64,000 nucleotides of DNA, taken from positions 141,514 through 205,513 of the forward strand of contig KV419443.1 in assembly GCA_001630475.1 (NCBI GenBank), in the 5' to 3' direction. The notes below the pieces were generated by a model that saw nothing but the letters and a program-made list of their open reading frames with translations, was not told where the DNA came from and made no database searches. Of this stretch, positions 46,540 to 58,371 are shown in pieces (position 1 is the first letter of the stretch; each line of letters opens with the position of its first letter). The DNA is from Sistotremastrum niveocremeum HHB9708. Its lineage: Eukaryota > Basidiomycota > Agaricomycetes > Sistotremastrales > Sistotremastraceae. The position numbers were made by a program, and so were the translations under genes.

Positions 46540-49132
46540 CGTATCAAGAAGAGCAATCAGGTTCAAGAAAGTGACCGAATGCATGGTTACTCTGCAGAAT
46601 AGGACTCGCGTCGGCGAGTTATCCACAGATGAATCTACAGCTTGACTCTATTGCTTGCCACAGGCCCTATATCTCACCAATGTCATCTTTCGAGGACTCA
46701 AATGAGCGCATCTTTGACATCAGGTTTTTACAATGAAGGCAAAGAAACCGGCGTAGCTTACGTAGGATTTCAGGTTGCGGTATCGCCTCGAAGAATGAAT
46801 TTTTCACACATGTATGAATATTCTCTTCGTTTGAGCTCAATTTTACCGGGTCCTTTCAAAGCTAGCATACCCGACCTTCAACACCAACACGCACTCAAAA
46901 ATCTCAACACGTACTGAGAGTCAGGATCGCAAGGCGCAGGGCTCTAGTCGTCAACGCAAACTCGAGGTTTTTCGCTCGTTCGTCACTGTCAGAAATCAGG
47001 ACCGAGGGGGATGTGGGCTCCGTTTGCGCCGCAGAACCCGCTATTTGGCCGTGAAAGATAGGAGCTGCGAAATAGCTCGGGTAATGATCGGCTTAGGGGG
47101 GATTTCTCAGATGTAGAGGATGTTATCAATTCATAGAAGGCTCGGCTGAACGTTGTCACGACTCGCAATGCGTCATATTTAAAGAATGATCAGCATTGAA
47201 CATGTCGGCAAGGAAGTCAAGGTAGGATCCTAGGAGCAGTGTCAGATCATCAGTGGCACGCAGATACGAGCTACGAAGCAAACGTACTATGTAGATGTTC
47301 AATGATATAACGCGTCTTTCTCTTGGATGTGCCTGTGATGAACCTTGATTATCCACATTGTGAAGAAAGTAGGGTGACGCGGCCAATTTGAGGAGCGAGC
47401 GAATTAGAAACGGAGGATCGGCTTGGGAAAGATTTTCAGGGCTTGATCAATGGAGAAAAGGCTCTATGAATGCTCACCTGCACCAACCATAACTCGCGAC
47501 ATACAGACAACGCGCATGTCCAACCCCAGCGCCACCCGCGAATATCATAGCCACCTCCGCACTGACTCTTCAATCGTCAGCATGCGAAGCCTCGATGACC
47601 AGTCAGCCGGATTGATGTCTAGAACTTTAGATGAACAGAAAGGCACGGCAGGGTCGTGCTATGGTAATGATGTATATGACGGTCGCTTGAGGTCAAGGTG
47701 TCGATGTCGATGTTAATGCTATTATAGTTTACGGGGAGGTCGAGAAGGAGGCAAATCCGGCTGGAATGAGGATCTTCGTCGTACTACATCCGGAGAGGAT
47801 GAAACGGCAGGAGCAGAATCGTATTATCTGTGGGTCGGCTCGGATAGGATATTCCGCATGTCTTACAGATGCATCGTCAACGAGATCCGCGGTTGGGTCT
47901 TTTCCCAATTACTGCGCCGTTGGGTGTAAGAGAGAAGTGAGGTGAGAAATGTTAAGCGAGAGCTTTCACGAATATGGGACGAGATGAATATGAAGTGAGT
48001 TTCAGTGAGGATCGGCTAGGAAGGGATATCAGCATGTGGTAGATCACATCAGGATATTCGGGGAGGCTCACCTGTCCAGCAATCGCTATTATTGGAGGAG
48101 GTGTCGAAGGGTCACGCACGTTCATCTGCTACCTGTGCCCTCCGTCCGCCATAGAACGAAGTACGAAGTAGTCAACTTTCCGATTCGTCATTGCGTCTCC
48201 CTGCTCCTTGGGAATCGAATACTCACGCCGAAATCCGAGAGAGTCGGACGATATTGAAGGTCGAAAGTTCCAGAGACCAAGGGTGGGCACTGAAAATGAA
48301 AATGGATTGAATGTGCGACTGTGAGGATTTTCAGAGAGTCGTCAAACGCTGTATAAGAGGAACATACCAGTTCATACCAGTTCATGCCAATGCAAACTCG
48401 TCATCTCGCTTCTCCACGTGGATGCTCGACGGTTCTGCAACGGGCGCACTTTCTTATTTTGCCTGTCAATTTGATACATGAGATACTAGATCCTAAAGCG
48501 GAAGCATACGCATGCTTCAAGCTTCAAGGGCGCCGCAGATCATAAGGATGAAAATCGATGAAGGAAGTGCTTCCGAATCGAGTCATTCGGACTCTTAATT
48601 GGCTTGGCTTTCGGCTTTCGGCATTGAACTCGGCGCGGGATCGGACTTTCGGAGGAAAATTTTGACTCGCCTCGGATTCCTCGGAAGCACTTCATCTCTC
48701 CTTCATCTCCCCCTCTCCTTCTCTGTCCGTCTGCTTCAACATTGCTTCAACATAGACCTCGATATCGCTGATGTGCAAACGCTTTCTCTCCCGATGGATG
48801 CGATAACGCCCCGGCATCTCCGAATCTCCGTCCTCGTCTCAGTTCAAGTCCAATCTAGGTCGAGATCCATCCAGAATCCAGATCCAGGAACGTAGATCGT
48901 CTTGGCACTCCAGAATCCAGATTCTCTTCCACGCGGGGCGCAATCGCCATCACACCTCACTTCCGATTCAAACTCAATTCTCTCACCGGCGCGATCAGAT
49001 CACCTGTTCACCTCCTGGAGTACTCCCGACGGTCTCGACGTTCTAGAAAAACAATAGAAAATGATAAGCCCTTCTGCATATCATCCGCCCCTCGGTCGAC
49101 GGTCGCTCGGTTCGTTCTAGGATCCGCGTTGT
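46540..49132. other. 2.6-kb stretch, no confident gene
   Basis: A plus-strand frame at 47516-47716 (MSNPSATREYHSHLRTDSS) followed, in another frame, by VNAIIVYGEVEKEANPAGMR (47715-47800) has some coding character. The intron needed to join them would be under 30 nt, so no gene is called. The remainder shows nothing. Confidence 0.3.
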
Positions 49133-50866
49133 ATGTCCCCTCCCCCCGCAGGCGCTGATTCTCCATCTTTCGTTCCTCTCCCTCTTCCTCTCCCTACGCC
49201 CCATCTTCCTGCCCTCCCCCTCCCTGTTGGTGGTGGTCTACGTGTCCCTCCGCTGTTGAATCCTGCGAATCGACCGCTGTCTGCTGATACGATGGTCAAC
49301 GCCTCCGCTGACGAAAAGCAATCTCTCACCGGTCCGTCCTCCCCTCCCCCCTTCTCATCTTCCTAAAACTGATGCATGCCAGGTTCACCCACCGACCACG
49401 ACACCCCCCAACTCTCCGGCGTAGGAACCTCCCACTCCGTCTCATCCCGCCTCCAAAAAACCCTCACCTCCGCCACCGCCACCCTCCAAACCGCAAGCAC
49501 AACAGCCCAACGCGTAGGCTGGGCCCTCAACCTCGCAATAGGCATCCAAATTATCTTAGGGGCGTTAACGGCGGGATTGAGTGCTTTGAATCCGGGGAGA
49601 GGGACGCAGGTTATGAATGTTGTGCTGGGGATTAGTACGACTGTTGTTTCGGGTTTCTTGGCTAGGATGAGGGGGAATGGGGAGCCGGATTTGAGTTTGA
49701 GTACGAAGGCTGATATGGAGAAGGTATGTCTTTCATTCGATCGATGATTATCGTTCGTCTACGTTCATCTACGTTCGTGGGCCTTCCGTTCTTCGCTCCC
49801 CCCTTCACTTCGATTCTGTATTCTCTTTTGACTTTATCCTTATACTCTCCTTATTTCTTCTCTCCCCCGACTTCGGTAATCTATCTCTGATTAACATTCT
49901 TCCCTTCGCCTTCGAGAGCGCTCTTTCGAGTTCTTTTCTTTTCTTTATCTCTCTACTTCTCCCTCCTTTCAACCGGAGGGAGAGGTGAGTATTCATTCTC
50001 TTCGTTTTCTTCTCTTCTCTTCTTATTGTTCTTTACTCTGCGGTCTCCACTCTTTCCTTTCCTTCCGTTTTATTTCTTCCTTCGCTTTCGTTCTCGCTGA
50101 CGATCGTTCGTCGATTCTGCTCCACCCCATCTTCATGTACCTTCTCTCCTTCTCGTTATCCTTGCATTTCCTCCGTCATTCGCTCCTACCCTCCTCCCGT
50201 GCCTCCTTTCGACCGCAGACTTGAGGAGACGTTGCCGTTCATTCTCTTCGTATCTTCGTCTCTGTCCTATCGTTCTCCAAAGTCCTCTATTCCCCTCGTC
50301 CAATTTCCCTTCTCTTCGATCCTCAGTCTTCGTCTTCGCTCTCCTTCCATCGGATTTCTCTTCCCTTTCCTTCAGTCTACGTTCTTCGCTCCTCCCTGTT
50401 TTCTTTCATTTCTTCTTAATCCTTATCGTTTCCTTCTCGTTCCCTATATTTCCTCTCCTTCGGCGCGCTCTACACTCTTCTCTTCGTTCTTCATCCTTCG
50501 CTCCGCTCATTTCACCCTCGCTAACACCCCACCCAGTTAATCCGCGACATCCAATCATTCATAGACGACTGGGGCGACAAAACACCCCTCCTCGTCGTCT
50601 CCGCCCAAACTTCCTCCACCAATCCCAATTCCCCCAACTCAAACCCCAACGATCCGAATGCGAGTTTGAAAGACGCCAAACCGATGCCTCAACCGACGGT
50701 AGAAGATATTCAGCTCAATGCCCGCATCGATTATTTTAGGAATCAATATGCTACGTTGGAGGCTAATGCTTATTCGTACGTCCCTTCTTTCTTCTTTTTG
50801 TGCTTTGGTGTGAGGGTGGGGCTGATCGTGGGTGATAGGAAACGGCAGCCTGCGCCGCCTGTTTGA
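49133..50866 (+). CDS. Fungal SLATT-domain membrane protein, copy 2
   Basis: Exons 49133-49331, 49383-49723, 50537-50775 and 50839-50866 join in phase to 268 residues. The N-terminus is Pro-rich (PSFVPLPLPLPTPHLPALPL). Membrane segments at about 115-135 and 143-159 correspond to those of copy 1, followed by FLARMRGNGEPDLS, LIRDIQSFIDDWG and IDYFRNQYATLEANAYS. The last exon again gives SKRQPAPPV. A Ser/Asn/Pro insert (SSTNPNSPNSNPN) is unique to this copy. The second intron is 813 nt, far longer than others here, and pyrimidine-rich on this strand. The first donor is a non-standard gtccgt. Possible pore-forming effector by family analogy only. Confidence 0.8.
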
Positions 50867-52238
50867 GTTATTACTCGATCGCGATCCCATGTACTTCGTA
50901 TTTACGGTCTCCTTCTTCCTTCTCGTCTCCTGGTCTTTTTGAGGGTTTATATTGTCGTCCTCTCATCTCCTTTCGTACGACTGCGCTCATTCGTACGCGC
51001 GATGTATTGATACCTTTCTTATTCCCTACTTATCGAAACTCTCTTCCGTGCTTGATCGTTCTCTGTCACCGCCCCCATCTCTCCCTCTCTGTGTTGGCTT
51101 TGTCGAGCCTCGCCTCGCTGTGAAAAGTCATCGATCCGCTCATCATCCCTAGACGGTATATGAACTTGTTGACTCTTATCGAAGCTTTTCCTCCCTTCTC
51201 GTTCATCGCTCTCTCTACTGTACTGGGCATAGTCTTTCCCTCCAAGTCCGTCACGTCGATCCATCAATTTGTCGAACGCTTCACTCCTTGAGTACTGTGT
51301 TCCGCAAATCGACGAACGTGCGCAAGCCAATCTCGACAACGACAAGCATAAGATCGAATCCAGGTAGTCGGATCGACGACGCGGAATATAATGGTCTCCG
51401 TTGTCTTTCATCCGGATGCGGAAATTCTTTATCTGAGCTTGGAGCTAAGCGAGATCTTCGTGTGGCTCGAATGAGAAGAACCGCCGATCTGGCGGACCCT
51501 GCGAAGCATGCGGAGGCTGTGAAGAGGGGAAGAAACAAATGCACGTATCCTTGTATCCTACGGAGGCTGCGAAATTGTGTGGATCGGAGGGTATGGATTA
51601 TGAAGCTTCGATGGAGAGGAGTTGATCGATGAGCGCGAGAGAAGATTAAAGAAGGGAGCGAAACAGACATCAATGTTCAAGTTATCGACCGTCAGTGGTT
51701 TTTGGTACCAAGAGACTGAAGTCTCTGCGCCGTAAAGGTATGTACTGATTTGGCGCGATGCAACCTGAGATGTATGTTAAAGGACATGAGAAATACGACA
51801 GGTAGACTATTTCACGCTTTCGATAGACAAATTGAGGAGAAAGAGATAGGGATCGATCTAGTCAAGACTGAGGCTCTTCGAGTCGCGTGTAGTGGGGATC
51901 CGCAACTGCGCTTCAAAATCCGTGACGCTTGCCTGTTCGCACATTTTCGAGGCCTGCACTCCTAACTAAATTTCCAGATATTTCGTAGAGACTATGGAAT
52001 GATCCATAGGAATAAATACGTCAACATCATAATACCTGAATATTGAGAGTGGTCAACAATAATACGTCGCAGCTCGCGACGCACGAAAGCGGCAGCTGTA
52101 GGCGCCCAACTTCTGCCCTTGCATACACAGGCGTAGAGTTCAAAGGTACACTAAAAATGGCCTCGAAAGCCTTCAAAAACGACCTGCAAATTCGGCTCAT
52201 CGTTGATGTATTTATTATGATATTTCCAATAAATATCA
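50867..52238. other. Intergenic stretch with no confident gene
   Basis: Overlapping short frames on both strands (51019-51673) without domains. A polypyrimidine tract lies at about 52245-52300. Confidence 0.35.
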
Positions 52239-52682
52239 TCAAACTCCTTCCCCCCCTCTCTTTCTTCCTTTCTTTTCCTTTCTTTTTCTCTTTCTTCTCG
52301 GGCCGAGATACCCACTACTTTGGGTGGAAGACCATTTTGGAGCCTCGTTGTGGATCCCCACGTATAGGGGGCTCGGAGATCTGCCACTAGACGGGCTGGG
52401 AGTCATAGATCTGCGACGACGTGGGCTGAGGCTCCGAGATCTGGCACGAAGGTAATCAGGTGAGACGGGGTTCAAAAATCTGCCACGAGGTGGGCTGAGG
52501 CTCATAGATCTGTCACGAGGGTACCCAGTTGGGCCGGGGTTCAGAAATCTGCTAGGTGAGACGGGGCCCAGAAATCTGCCAAAAGGTGAGCCGGGGCTCA
52601 GGAATCTGCCACGAGGTGGGCTGGGCGACGGTCTGAAACTGACACTGAAAGACCATTCCTTCGCATCAATTTTCGTTGATTT
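52239..52682 (-). repeat. 30-bp minisatellite that encodes an SP/R-rich repeat on the minus strand
   Basis: Between about 52377 and 52640 there are some eight imperfect units of 27-39 bp, most 30 bp, each beginning (G/A)ATCTG on the plus strand. On the minus strand the frame stays open from 52682 to the stop at 52239 and reads ten-residue units such as RFLSPGSPFG, RSMSLSPPRG and RSRSLSPRRR, then a Lys/Arg tail (RKRKRKEKKGRKRGG). All unit lengths are multiples of three. No upstream ATG precedes the array in this frame; the first is at 52505. It begins just beyond the stop of the kinase at 52703 and might be an exon of an unseen gene, or chance. Confidence 0.6.
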
Positions 52683-52702
52683 TTAAGTTCATTAACCACC
52701 TA

Positions 52703-54053
52703 CTATGCCCAAGGATTCTCAATATATTCGATTAAGCGGCTTATCCACTGTTCAGATGCATCGCTTGGTTCTGGAACTTCGTATGCCTTCAATCCTGACA
52801 CAATTGACGGCGCTGAGGGGCGCTCAGAGAGCGACTCAGACCAACAGTCACAGAACACAATCCATAATTCCAGATGTTTCTTCAGTATGATTTTGTCGGA
52901 GGAACTGGAAGCATGTTCAAGGCTTGCGATACAGGATCTCACGATGATACGCTGTGGCGGAAGAACGGTGATCACTCTTCCACCTGCATAAGGAAGCTCT
53001 CCGCTGGTGATGCGGTAGATGATCTGTGGGTCTTTCTTCCACTTTGCATATGGCAGTGTTCGATATACGATCTCCTGTAAATGATACGATAAAACTTACT
53101 GAACTACTAAATTCCAAGGGAGCCGCACCAGCATAAGGCACCCGAAGGCCCACATATCGGCCGCTTGAGTTGGTGTGGGTGTTTCGTCTCTCAAAAGTTC
53201 CGGTGCCATATAGCGAACTGTCCCTCGAAGATTATGAGTGGTCGTTGACTGAGCTGAGCTATTGTTGAAGACAGTATCAAGGTTCTCAAGCCTCGACAGG
53301 CCAAAATCTGCGAGAACCGCGCGCTTTTGATCCGTGATCAAAACGTTGCCCTAAATGATCTCCAGGGTAAGCCAAAATCCTAAGTATAGAAAAAAACAAA
53401 ATGTACCCCTTTGAGATCTCCATGCACAATCCCCTTCGAGTGGAGATAAGCTATTCCCTCGGCTACGTCAATCATCTATTGCAATAGTCTGCAACAGTTT
53501 ATATTGATTAAGCTGACTCGACATACCAGAGGAATCCTAACCATGTCAGGATGTTCACGTACATATTCGGTAATTGTCCCGTTACTCATCCAAGGCGATA
53601 CCAAGGAAAAGGAAGCTTCTGAATTACTGAGAGGGAAGAAACACACGCCGATGAAGGAAAGGATGCTGCTGTGATCCAATGAAGACCATAGTTTGAGCTC
53701 GGTCTTGGTTCTCTGCGCGTCGGCATGCGACCATGACCTGGTTTGATAGTTGCCTTTGTCTCAGATTGATCATTTCGAACCTTTAACACAGACTTCCTCT
53801 CTCGTTTCCTCAACGTCACTTGTCTCATAACTTTGACTGCGACAATCGATCCGCGAGAATCGGCCTGATAGATGTCCGCTTGGCCTCCATACTTCACGGG
53901 GCGGGGCGGACTGCTGAGGTACTTAATCTCGGAAGTCACGTCGAGCCACTTCTCGGGCGGATGAGACTCGTCTGTATGATCACCTATGTTCAACGCATGT
54001 TCCAGAGGTCCTTCGGTTTCTGAGGTAGCTCTAGCAGGACTGGACGAGCTCAT
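52703..54053 (-). CDS. Protein kinase with HGDLKG catalytic loop, 373 residues
   Basis: Exons 54053-53781, 53712-53527, 53475-53407, 53350-53129 and 53074-52703, all phase 0, matching the kinase at 45154 exon for exon. Landmarks: GGQADIYQADSRG, VAVK (Lys 74), RTKTELKLWSSLDHSS, HGDLKG (Asp 173), DFG (Asp 191) and YMAPELL. The catalytic set is complete. The C-lobe insert differs from the other copies (VITVLPPQRIIVRSCIAS). The ATG at 54053 matches the acidic/Ser-rich N-terminus (MSSSSPARA) of the paralogue (MSSSDSDTD); the longer upstream frame lacks an ATG. Substrate unknown. Confidence 0.87.
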
Positions 54054-57052
54054 TCCGCAACGATGATTCGGAATTGTGGGGCAATTGAAAGGGCTCAGAG
54101 AGAGTAACCTGAAGAACGGAGACCTGCTCGTCCAAAATTGAGCCCCTAACCCGTGTTTGTGAAAGGCAGTGTACAGTTGTTCCACTATCCACGCTCAAGC
54201 GCTAGGATGATGCTAGTAACATGCTACAGCCTGAGCGTGTGAATATGAATGGTCGTGCCAGGTCTTTGAGGCTGGTAGGGTGAAGCGGAAAACTCTGCCA
54301 AGAATATGGTGTGCTGCCTGCCAAAGACATCGAGCAGTGGGTTGTGATATCGAGGAATTGAGTCCAAGCTTTTCCAGTACCATCATTCAGAAATTCAAGT
54401 ATTATTTTCTCCGATTCCGATTCCGATTGCGCGCCGAGATCTATGCCGAATGCAGGGTGAGTCTGATTTAGACTCGGATGGACTCGATTCGGAATTACTT
54501 CTTTTATCGATTTTCATCCGTCTGATCTGCGACGCACTAGTACTTGTAGCCTGAAGCATGCATATGGTTCCGCTTTGTGATCCATCATCTCACGGACCAA
54601 TTTGACAGGGGGCTGGAAGAACGTGCGCGAGCCTATCCAAAATTCAAATTCGAACTCCGTCATTCTCCACATCGACGTCCTCATCCATCAGTCTTCAGCT
54701 TTGCAGCCCTGCAGGCCCTTTACTTTGTCGGCCGATCAATCGGATGCGACAGCGTGCAGAACTCGGTAGAGGCTCAGGAAATTTGCGAACGGTTGTTGAT
54801 CGCTGAAATCGGCGGCGAGTTGAATGTGAAACAATGCTCGTAAAATGCGACATATATCTGTCCTCATCCTCGCCTTTCTCGAATCGGTGGAACCCAGTCG
54901 ATGGTAAGCTCGCTTTCACCTCCCTAACCATCAAATCATGATTTCTCACAGTGAATGTTAATATCACCAAGCCTTCGCCGCGCCAGTTGTCTGAGTCAAG
55001 CCCCTTCTCCGAAGTCTTCTTTCGTCTGGATATGAAACTCCACAGCCGTACTGTCACATCTACCAATTTATGAGCGCGGCCTAGAATGAGAGATCAGTAG
55101 CCCACGACGCAGTCAGTTCGGGCTTGATGATATCGACGAGATGAGCTCAAAGGAAGCTTTGCCTCGATGACTTGAAGGTATGCTACCTCTCCTGCCAACT
55201 ATGTCTCGAGCTCTGATCTGATATAACAACAAGGTCAACTACGTGCTGAAATTGCCCCCAGGTCACCTTACTGAAGAAGCGTCAGCTCTGTGATGTCGAT
55301 GTCGACACCGTTCACGTCAACGCCCATTATCGCCCTCGGTCGTCGTCAAAATGACATTCCATTCACTGTCTTTCTGGTCTTATAATGGCCCGTCGTCATT
55401 CCTCCGCGACCATCGCGAGTCGAGTTGCCTCGATGATACGCATTCTCGTGCACTCGCTAGTCCACGTGGAGAAAAGCATCATTAGGCGTCGAAGGAACAA
55501 TGGTCCATGTGGGAGATCTTTCTCGAGTGCGTTTCATCACGATCTTGTCTCATATATCACATTGATTAAACTCGAATGCAGTCCTCTTTCGGGTGTCGTT
55601 TTCATCCTCCGCATCTACGGCCTGTCTCCAAACTCGACAAGACGTCACCAAATCTGCGTCTTTCATCGTTTTCTCAGCTTCGTCTTTGTCAAGCCCCTAC
55701 CTTCGATACAAATCTGCCTTGAAGAACGAAGTGAAGACCCAGGGCGAATGTTACGTAACAGGACCTGACTGAAGAGAACACCGAACCTGAATCTTGAAGA
55801 ACCAAAGTCAGTGGTCACGATACTGTCGGGGATTGTGGAGATCAAGGTCAAGGAACCGTCCAACCTGCCCCAGCATGGGAAATCGTAGGTCTTTCACTGC
55901 GCCTGTTCCTCTTTCCAACTCAGACTCAGTCTAGCGTGATGTCTTCGGCTTCGCCATGATAGACCTCCCCAGTAGCAAATATTTATTCTGAATATCCCTC
56001 TCAACAGCTCCCGTAGCTCGTCAACCCGAATCGCCCGGACAACGAAGTGATGACCTAGCCAATCTAATCCTCGGAGCCCAAAGCATCTCCCTCCAACACG
56101 GAACGCTCAAGCTTCAATGCCCTGAACATGTCATGGATTGTACCATAATAAATGCATGGTCCGAGGAATCCTCCTCCTCCTCCTTTCCAAGCCGACATCG
56201 TGGTCATCCGAGCAGACCGTTAGCTGCATTATCACCGATCGACACTCTCCCCTCAACATGGACTCACTCTCTTTCTTTGTCCATCTCGAATTTCCTTCGT
56301 ACACGACATGAAGACATCATGGCCGTTCGCCCCGCCCGCTCTGCATCGCGTCATTACGCATTGCATAACATCAGCGAACGGAGAGAGGACATCTGAGAGT
56401 AAACGCAGAGGACTCCTCTGACCTTTACAACACCGTGTCGCTCGGTGGACTCCAGGGGGCTTTTCTGATGGACGACGTGGCAGTTGAAGTGATCGTCGTT
56501 CGCAAGGATATATGCATACCCTCTAGACTGTGCTGTCTGCGTTAGCTCTTACATTCATCGCGTCGTCAAAGCTAGCCATAAAACCTTTAGATGCCAATGC
56601 CGCATCCGGTCAATATAGTAAGATAACGTTGGCAATCGCTCAAATTAACAGATACCAATAGCATCTTCGAGCCATGCTTTACTGGTACCATTGTCGCTGG
56701 TATGAGCTGCCCCACATGCAGACAGAGAGTTAGATAGTCCAAAGTCCTTGCCCCGAAGAGCGCGCCTCCCATAACCCCAGAGATCTGTGCGCCGCTGCCG
56801 CGCGAGCCCCAGTTCCAACTTCAGCCCACGATACTGTTCTATCTAATGATCTTTTCGGTCTCCTTCCTCCCTTTTTTCTCTCCCAGATGGTGATGGGGAC
56901 CGGTCCCGCGTAGGGGAGCTGTTATGGACAGGAGCCGAGCGAACTCTTTTTGAACGAATTGCTGGCAACTGTGGCAAGATTCTGCTAGAAGCCTGTTTCT
57001 GGGCCACCCTTCCTGATCATCAGATTTCGGTCAGTTCAATTGAGATATTCAC
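54054..57052. other. 3-kb stretch with coding-like fragments on the plus strand
   Basis: No complete gene could be joined. Possible exon pairs include 54839-54900 with a spliced VNVNITKPSPRQLSESSPF segment ending at 55072, and MARRHSSATIASRVASMIRI at 55385 with a gtgcgt...gcag intron near 55530-55585. The frame 56133-56396 is Ser-rich. These may belong to one degraded gene or be chance. Nothing else seen. Confidence 0.3.
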
Positions 57053-58371
57053 TTACAAACGCTCGAGATGTCTGACAAAGTCGTCGAACCACCCCTCTGA
57101 GGCATCAAACGGTTCTGGCATATTACATACTTTCAATCTCGAGAGAACTGAAAGGGCTGAGGGTCGCTCCCGGGTAGGAAACCAACACTCGCAACACACA
57201 CACCACAGTTTACGTTTCTCCTCGAATCCTATTGGCTGGTCATTAGCGGAAGAAGTTATAGAGCCGGCACCGTAAATGTATGGCAGCTCCTTATTGCTCT
57301 TTCCAGCTGAGTGAGGAAGCTGTCCACTTGTGATGCGGTAGATGATCTGCGGATCTTTCTTCCATTTTGCATATGGCAGCGTTCGGCATACAATTTGCTA
57401 TTAGTCCCAGAATGAGAACATAGTACGACCTCGTCGGGAAGCTTGAATCAAAAATCACCAGTATGAGGCATCCGAAGGCCCACATGTCAGCGGCTTGGGT
57501 TGGCCGTGGCGTGTCGTCTTTGAACAGTTCCGGCGCCATGAACCGAACAGTGCCACGAATATTGTGAGTGGTGCTTGACTGGACTATGCTGCTAGTGAAG
57601 ACGGCGTCAAGATCCTCAAGCCTAGACAAGCCAAAATCGGCAAGTACAGCTCGTTTGCCATCCGTGATCAGAACATTGCCCTGTATGGTCTTCTACATCA
57701 ACAGAGCAAAGTCTTCCGCAGATTTGACTGCTGCTTACACCTTTAAGGTCGCCGTGAACAATCCCCTTCGAATGAAGATAGGTTAATCCTTGCGCGACAT
57801 CGATCATCTGTCGCAATGAACTGGGAGCATCATAGTCGCAGCTGTTCCGACTTACCAATGACATTCTATCCACGTCAGGATATTTGTGAACGTACTCCCC
57901 TATTGTCCCGTGGCTCATCCAAGGTGAGACCAAAGAAAACAGAGTTTCCGAACGGCTGAGTGGGAAAAAGCATACGCCGCTGAAGGGTAAGGTATTGCTG
58001 TGATCTAAAGAAGACCATAATTTAAGCTCGGTCTTCGTTCTCTGATACAGAGTTATTAATTTCGCGTTAGGATCGACATCCCCCTTATGATCAATACGGA
58101 CCTTGAATACAGCGTCCCTATTCTCCTCCATTAACATGACATATCTCATAACTTTCACTGCGACAGTCGATCCGCGATATTCTGCCTGATAAATGTCTGC
58201 CTGTCCTCCACATTTGATAGGTCGAGGCGGATCGCCGATGTACTCAATGTCCGTTGTGATATCGAGCCACTGATCTGGCGCAATTGGCTTTCCGGCAGGC
58301 CAGTTTATGTCTAGTACGAAATCTTCTGAAGGTCGATCATCCTCCGCTGTGATTTCTTTGAATGGGATCAT
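57053..58371 (-). CDS. Protein kinase with HGDLKG catalytic loop, 363 residues
   Basis: Exons 58371-58102, 58041-57856, 57807-57739, 57680-57459 and 57397-57053, all phase 0. Landmarks: GGQADIYQAEYRG, VAVK (Lys 73), RTKTELKLWSSLDHSN, HGDLKG (Asp 172), DFG (Asp 190), FMAPELF. The family signature before the glycine loop (QWLDITTDIEYIGDPPRP) aligns with RWIDVTPEIKYLSEPL and KWLDVTSEIKYLSSPP of the paralogues. Introns 1 to 3 happen to be free of stops, so a long unspliced frame exists, but the downstream exons need splicing. The C-terminus (FDASEGWFDDFVRHLERL) matches the FDASKKWFDVFTKYL end of the 45154 kinase. Confidence 0.87.

Noticed and set aside
57622-58371. Single 249-codon frame as a short truncated kinase
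   Set aside because: It reads through three introns by chance. Splicing at sites shared with the paralogues gives a complete kinase.
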